From CAZWUZ01 sp964637655 [NCBI: uncultured bacterium] (lineage in GTDB: Bacteria > DAOPZR01), in the NCBI GenBank assembly GCA_964637655.1, contig CAZWUZ010000187.1, positions 1-7,693 of the forward strand: a stretch of DNA of 7,693 nucleotides, in the 5' to 3' direction. Under the pieces are notes generated by a model. The model had not been told where the DNA came from. It did not search any database and was given only the letters and a program-made list of their open reading frames with translations. The position numbers and the translations under genes were made by a program. The first letter of the stretch is position 1; each line of letters begins with the position of its first letter. Shown here one piece after another: positions 6,032 to 7,693 of this stretch.

Positions 6032-7111
6032 ATGGCCGCTGCTGCGCCGCTGCGGGCGCTCTCGCGCCGCTGGCTGACCGTCTACCTCGCCTTCAGCGTG
6101 CTGCTCTATGTCGCGGCGCCGCTGATCAACAGCAACTTCTGTTACCTGCTGGCGGCGCTCTACCTGCTTGCCGCGCTGCTGCTGTGGAAGCCCGGGCGCC
6201 TGCGCCCGCAGGTGCAGGCAACGGTGCCGCGGCGCATGACGGCGGGGACGGTCGTCCCGGTCAGCATCCGCCTGCAGCAGCGGGGCTGGCTGCCGCGGCT
6301 CGTGCTCACCGCGGAAATGGACATGCCCGACGGCATTATCCTGACGCCTGCCGCCTGGCAGGTCGCCGCGCTGCCGCCGCGCGGCAGTCGCGCGGTGGGA
6401 GGGATGCTCAGCGCCGCGCGACGCGGCGCCTACCTGCTTGGCGGTGTGCGCGTCACGCATTACGGCTACGGCGGCTTTTTCGGCGATACGGTGCACACCG
6501 GTGAGGAACAGGAACTGCTCGTCCATCCGCACCCGGTGCGCGGGCTCGACTGCGCCGCGCTGCTCGCCGGGCGGCTGACGGCCACCGGGCAGCGCTACGT
6601 TCCCGCGCGTGCGGGCGAGGAATTCCACGCGCTGCGCCCGTACCAGCGCGGCGATTCGCTGCGCCGCATCCACTGGCGCACCACCGCACGCACGGGCGAA
6701 CTGACCGTGGTGGCGACGGAAACCCCGGCGCTCGAAGCGCCCGAACTCTACCTCGATACCGCGGTCGCTGCCGGCGATGCGTTCGAGTTCAACGTGCGCG
6801 TGGCGGCCACCCTGCTGGCGTATCTCGTCGCTACCACCGGCTGCTCGCTGCGCGCCGGGCAGCGGCATGCCGCTGCCGGCAGCGGCGTGGAGTCGGAAAC
6901 CGCGATGCTCGACGCGCTGGCGCGGGTGCAGGCGGGCGAACCCGCGCCGCCGCCGCGCGCGGTCAGCATCATCGTCACGCTCCCGGGCAGCGCGCTGGCG
7001 GGAAGCCCGCCGGCGGGGGCCATCGTGCTCGTCAATGACCTGTGGGGTGATGGGGCGGCGGCGGCGGACACGCTGCCGCTGTCACGCTACGGGGCGGAGC
7101 GCGACGCGTGA
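6032..7111 (+). CDS. DUF58 domain-containing membrane protein
   Basis: 359 residues. Seen: two adjacent hydrophobic helices near the N-terminus (about 15-32 and 36-52), a region of beta character, then the DUF58 signature (about 189-227) with YVPARAGEEF, LRPYQRGDSLRRIHW and the following AR.GEL. The rest is consistent with the domain's fold, though its C-terminal part is Ala/Gly/Pro-rich and poorly diagnostic. Family knowledge: DUF58 proteins are related to von Willebrand A domains and are almost always encoded beside a MoxR ATPase; their biochemical role is not settled. The helices suggest a membrane anchor with the domain in the cytoplasm. The start lies 4 bases after the MoxR stop with only a weak ribosome binding site, so coupling is likely. 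Its TGA overlaps the GTG start of the next gene. Confidence 0.92.
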   Translation: MAAAAPLRALSRRWLTVYLAFSVLLYVAAPLINSNFCYLLAALYLLAALLLWKPGRLRPQVQATVPRRMTAGTVVPVSIRLQQRGWLPRLVLTAEMDMPDGIILTPAAWQVAALPPRGSRAVGGMLSAARRGAYLLGGVRVTHYGYGGFFGDTVHTGEEQELLVHPHPVRGLDCAALLAGRLTATGQRYVPARAGEEFHALRPYQRGDSLRRIHWRTTARTGELTVVATETPALEAPELYLDTAVAAGDAFEFNVRVAATLLAYLVATTGCSLRAGQRHAAAGSGVESETAMLDALARVQAGEPAPPPRAVSIIVTLPGSALAGSPPAGAIVLVNDLWGDGAAAADTLPLSRYGAERDA

Positions 7112-7693
7112 TCATCGACCGCATCCTGCGCCCGCGCGACCCGGCAGACGAGGCGTATCGCGCCGATCCGGCGGCCGGCATCCCGGGCGGCACGGCGCTC
7201 TCCTTCATGCTCGTCGTCTTCGCGCTGCTGCCGCTGGTCAGCGCGTGGAACAGCGTGCCGGCGCTCGCCGGGTTCCTGCTGCTGCTGCTCGCCGGGTTCC
7301 TCGTCGACCGTTACGTTGTCCTGCCGCGCGCCGGCTATATTGTCATCCGCGTGCTCGGCTGGCTCCCGGTGGCCTACGTCTTCGTCGGCATCTACTGGCT
7401 CGACGACGCCATCTTTGCGGTCATCGGCAACGTCCTTATCGCCTGGGTGGTGCTCTACAGTTTCGAGGCGAACCGTCGCGGCTACCTGCAGCCGATGCTG
7501 ATGATGTGCGGCATGGTGCTGATCGTCTCGTCGCTGCTGCGCCGCGACGGCGTGCTGCTGCTCGGGTTCATCGTGTACGGCGCCCTCTTCCTGCCGGTTA
7601 CGGCGCATGGGGCCGCGCGCGCCGCCGCCCGCGTGCGCCGTGCCCGTGTGCAGCGCGGCAGCCTTGCCGACCAGGCGCTGCTCGTCGCCGCCG
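7108..7693 (+). CDS. N-terminal part of a polytopic membrane protein, probably TgpA-like transglutaminase; cut by window edge
   Basis: An open frame of 195 codons runs from a GTG at 7108 off the right edge. Seen: a polar N-terminus of about 28 residues, then six hydrophobic segments (roughly 29-47, 51-68, 77-98, 101-119, 127-144 and 148-165), then an Arg/Ala-rich cytosolic-type stretch. The segment around YSFEANRRGYLQP resembles the loop found in DUF3488, the membrane region of TgpA transglutaminases. The third gene of MoxR-DUF58 operons is very often such a protein, with a catalytic Cys-His-Asp domain after the membrane part; that domain would lie beyond the window. The GTG start is supported by the GTGA overlap with the DUF58 stop and by GGAG 8 bases before it; an internal ATG at codon 34 lies inside the first helix and is unlikely. 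Membrane protein: very likely. TgpA identity: inference from context and topology. Confidence 0.8.
   Translation, partial: MIIDRILRPRDPADEAYRADPAAGIPGGTALSFMLVVFALLPLVSAWNSVPALAGFLLLLLAGFLVDRYVVLPRAGYIVIRVLGWLPVAYVFVGIYWLDDAIFAVIGNVLIAWVVLYSFEANRRGYLQPMLMMCGMVLIVSSLLRRDGVLLLGFIVYGALFLPVTAHGAARAAARVRRARVQRGSLADQALLVAA

Noticed and set aside
7087-7608. A 173-codon minus-strand frame at the right end
   Set aside because: Its translation is a charged Asp/Glu/Arg/Gln-rich mixture, the typical antisense of a GC-rich membrane protein gene.

Overview
This is a compact, gene-dense bacterial window with very high GC. Third codon positions are strongly G/C, so several long open frames appear on the strands opposite the real genes. 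The window holds two divergent operons that leave from a 280-bp intergenic region (4833-5112). I cannot name the organism. The gene set and the two kinds of small intergenic repeat would suit an uncultured high-GC lineage, but nothing here settles the taxonomy.

Left operon (minus strand, read from 4832 down to 1): an FAD-binding subunit of the CoxM/YgfM type, then a 922-residue fused [2Fe-2S]-molybdopterin hydroxylase of the xanthine dehydrogenase/XdhD type, then a GAF-SpoIIE (PP2C) phosphatase that runs off the left edge close to its natural C-terminus. Both junctions are 4-base ATGA overlaps, so the three genes are tightly packed and probably translationally coupled. The first two make a complete electron path from the molybdenum site through two [2Fe-2S] clusters to FAD. 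The phosphatase gene occupies most of 1-1267 and is a regulator of the RsbU/SpoIIE kind, an unusual companion for a molybdenum hydroxylase.

Centre (4833-5112): a 21-bp sequence present twice in direct orientation with a 22-bp period, a 9-bp motif present three times, and a good extended -10 promoter facing right. A perfect 15-bp palindrome lies inside the spacer of that promoter. A weaker promoter facing left reads the hydroxylase operon.

Right operon (plus strand, 5113 to the right edge): a MoxR-family AAA+ ATPase, a membrane-anchored DUF58 protein, and the first 195 residues of a six-helix membrane protein that is probably the N-terminal part of a TgpA-like transglutaminase. The second and third genes overlap by GTGA. 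This is the well-known MoxR-DUF58-transglutaminase arrangement.

No tRNA, rRNA, CRISPR array, transposase gene or convincing terminator is visible. No wholly new system is evident. The points most worth following are the coupling of a signalling phosphatase to a molybdenum hydroxylase, the operator-like palindrome, and the small repeats.
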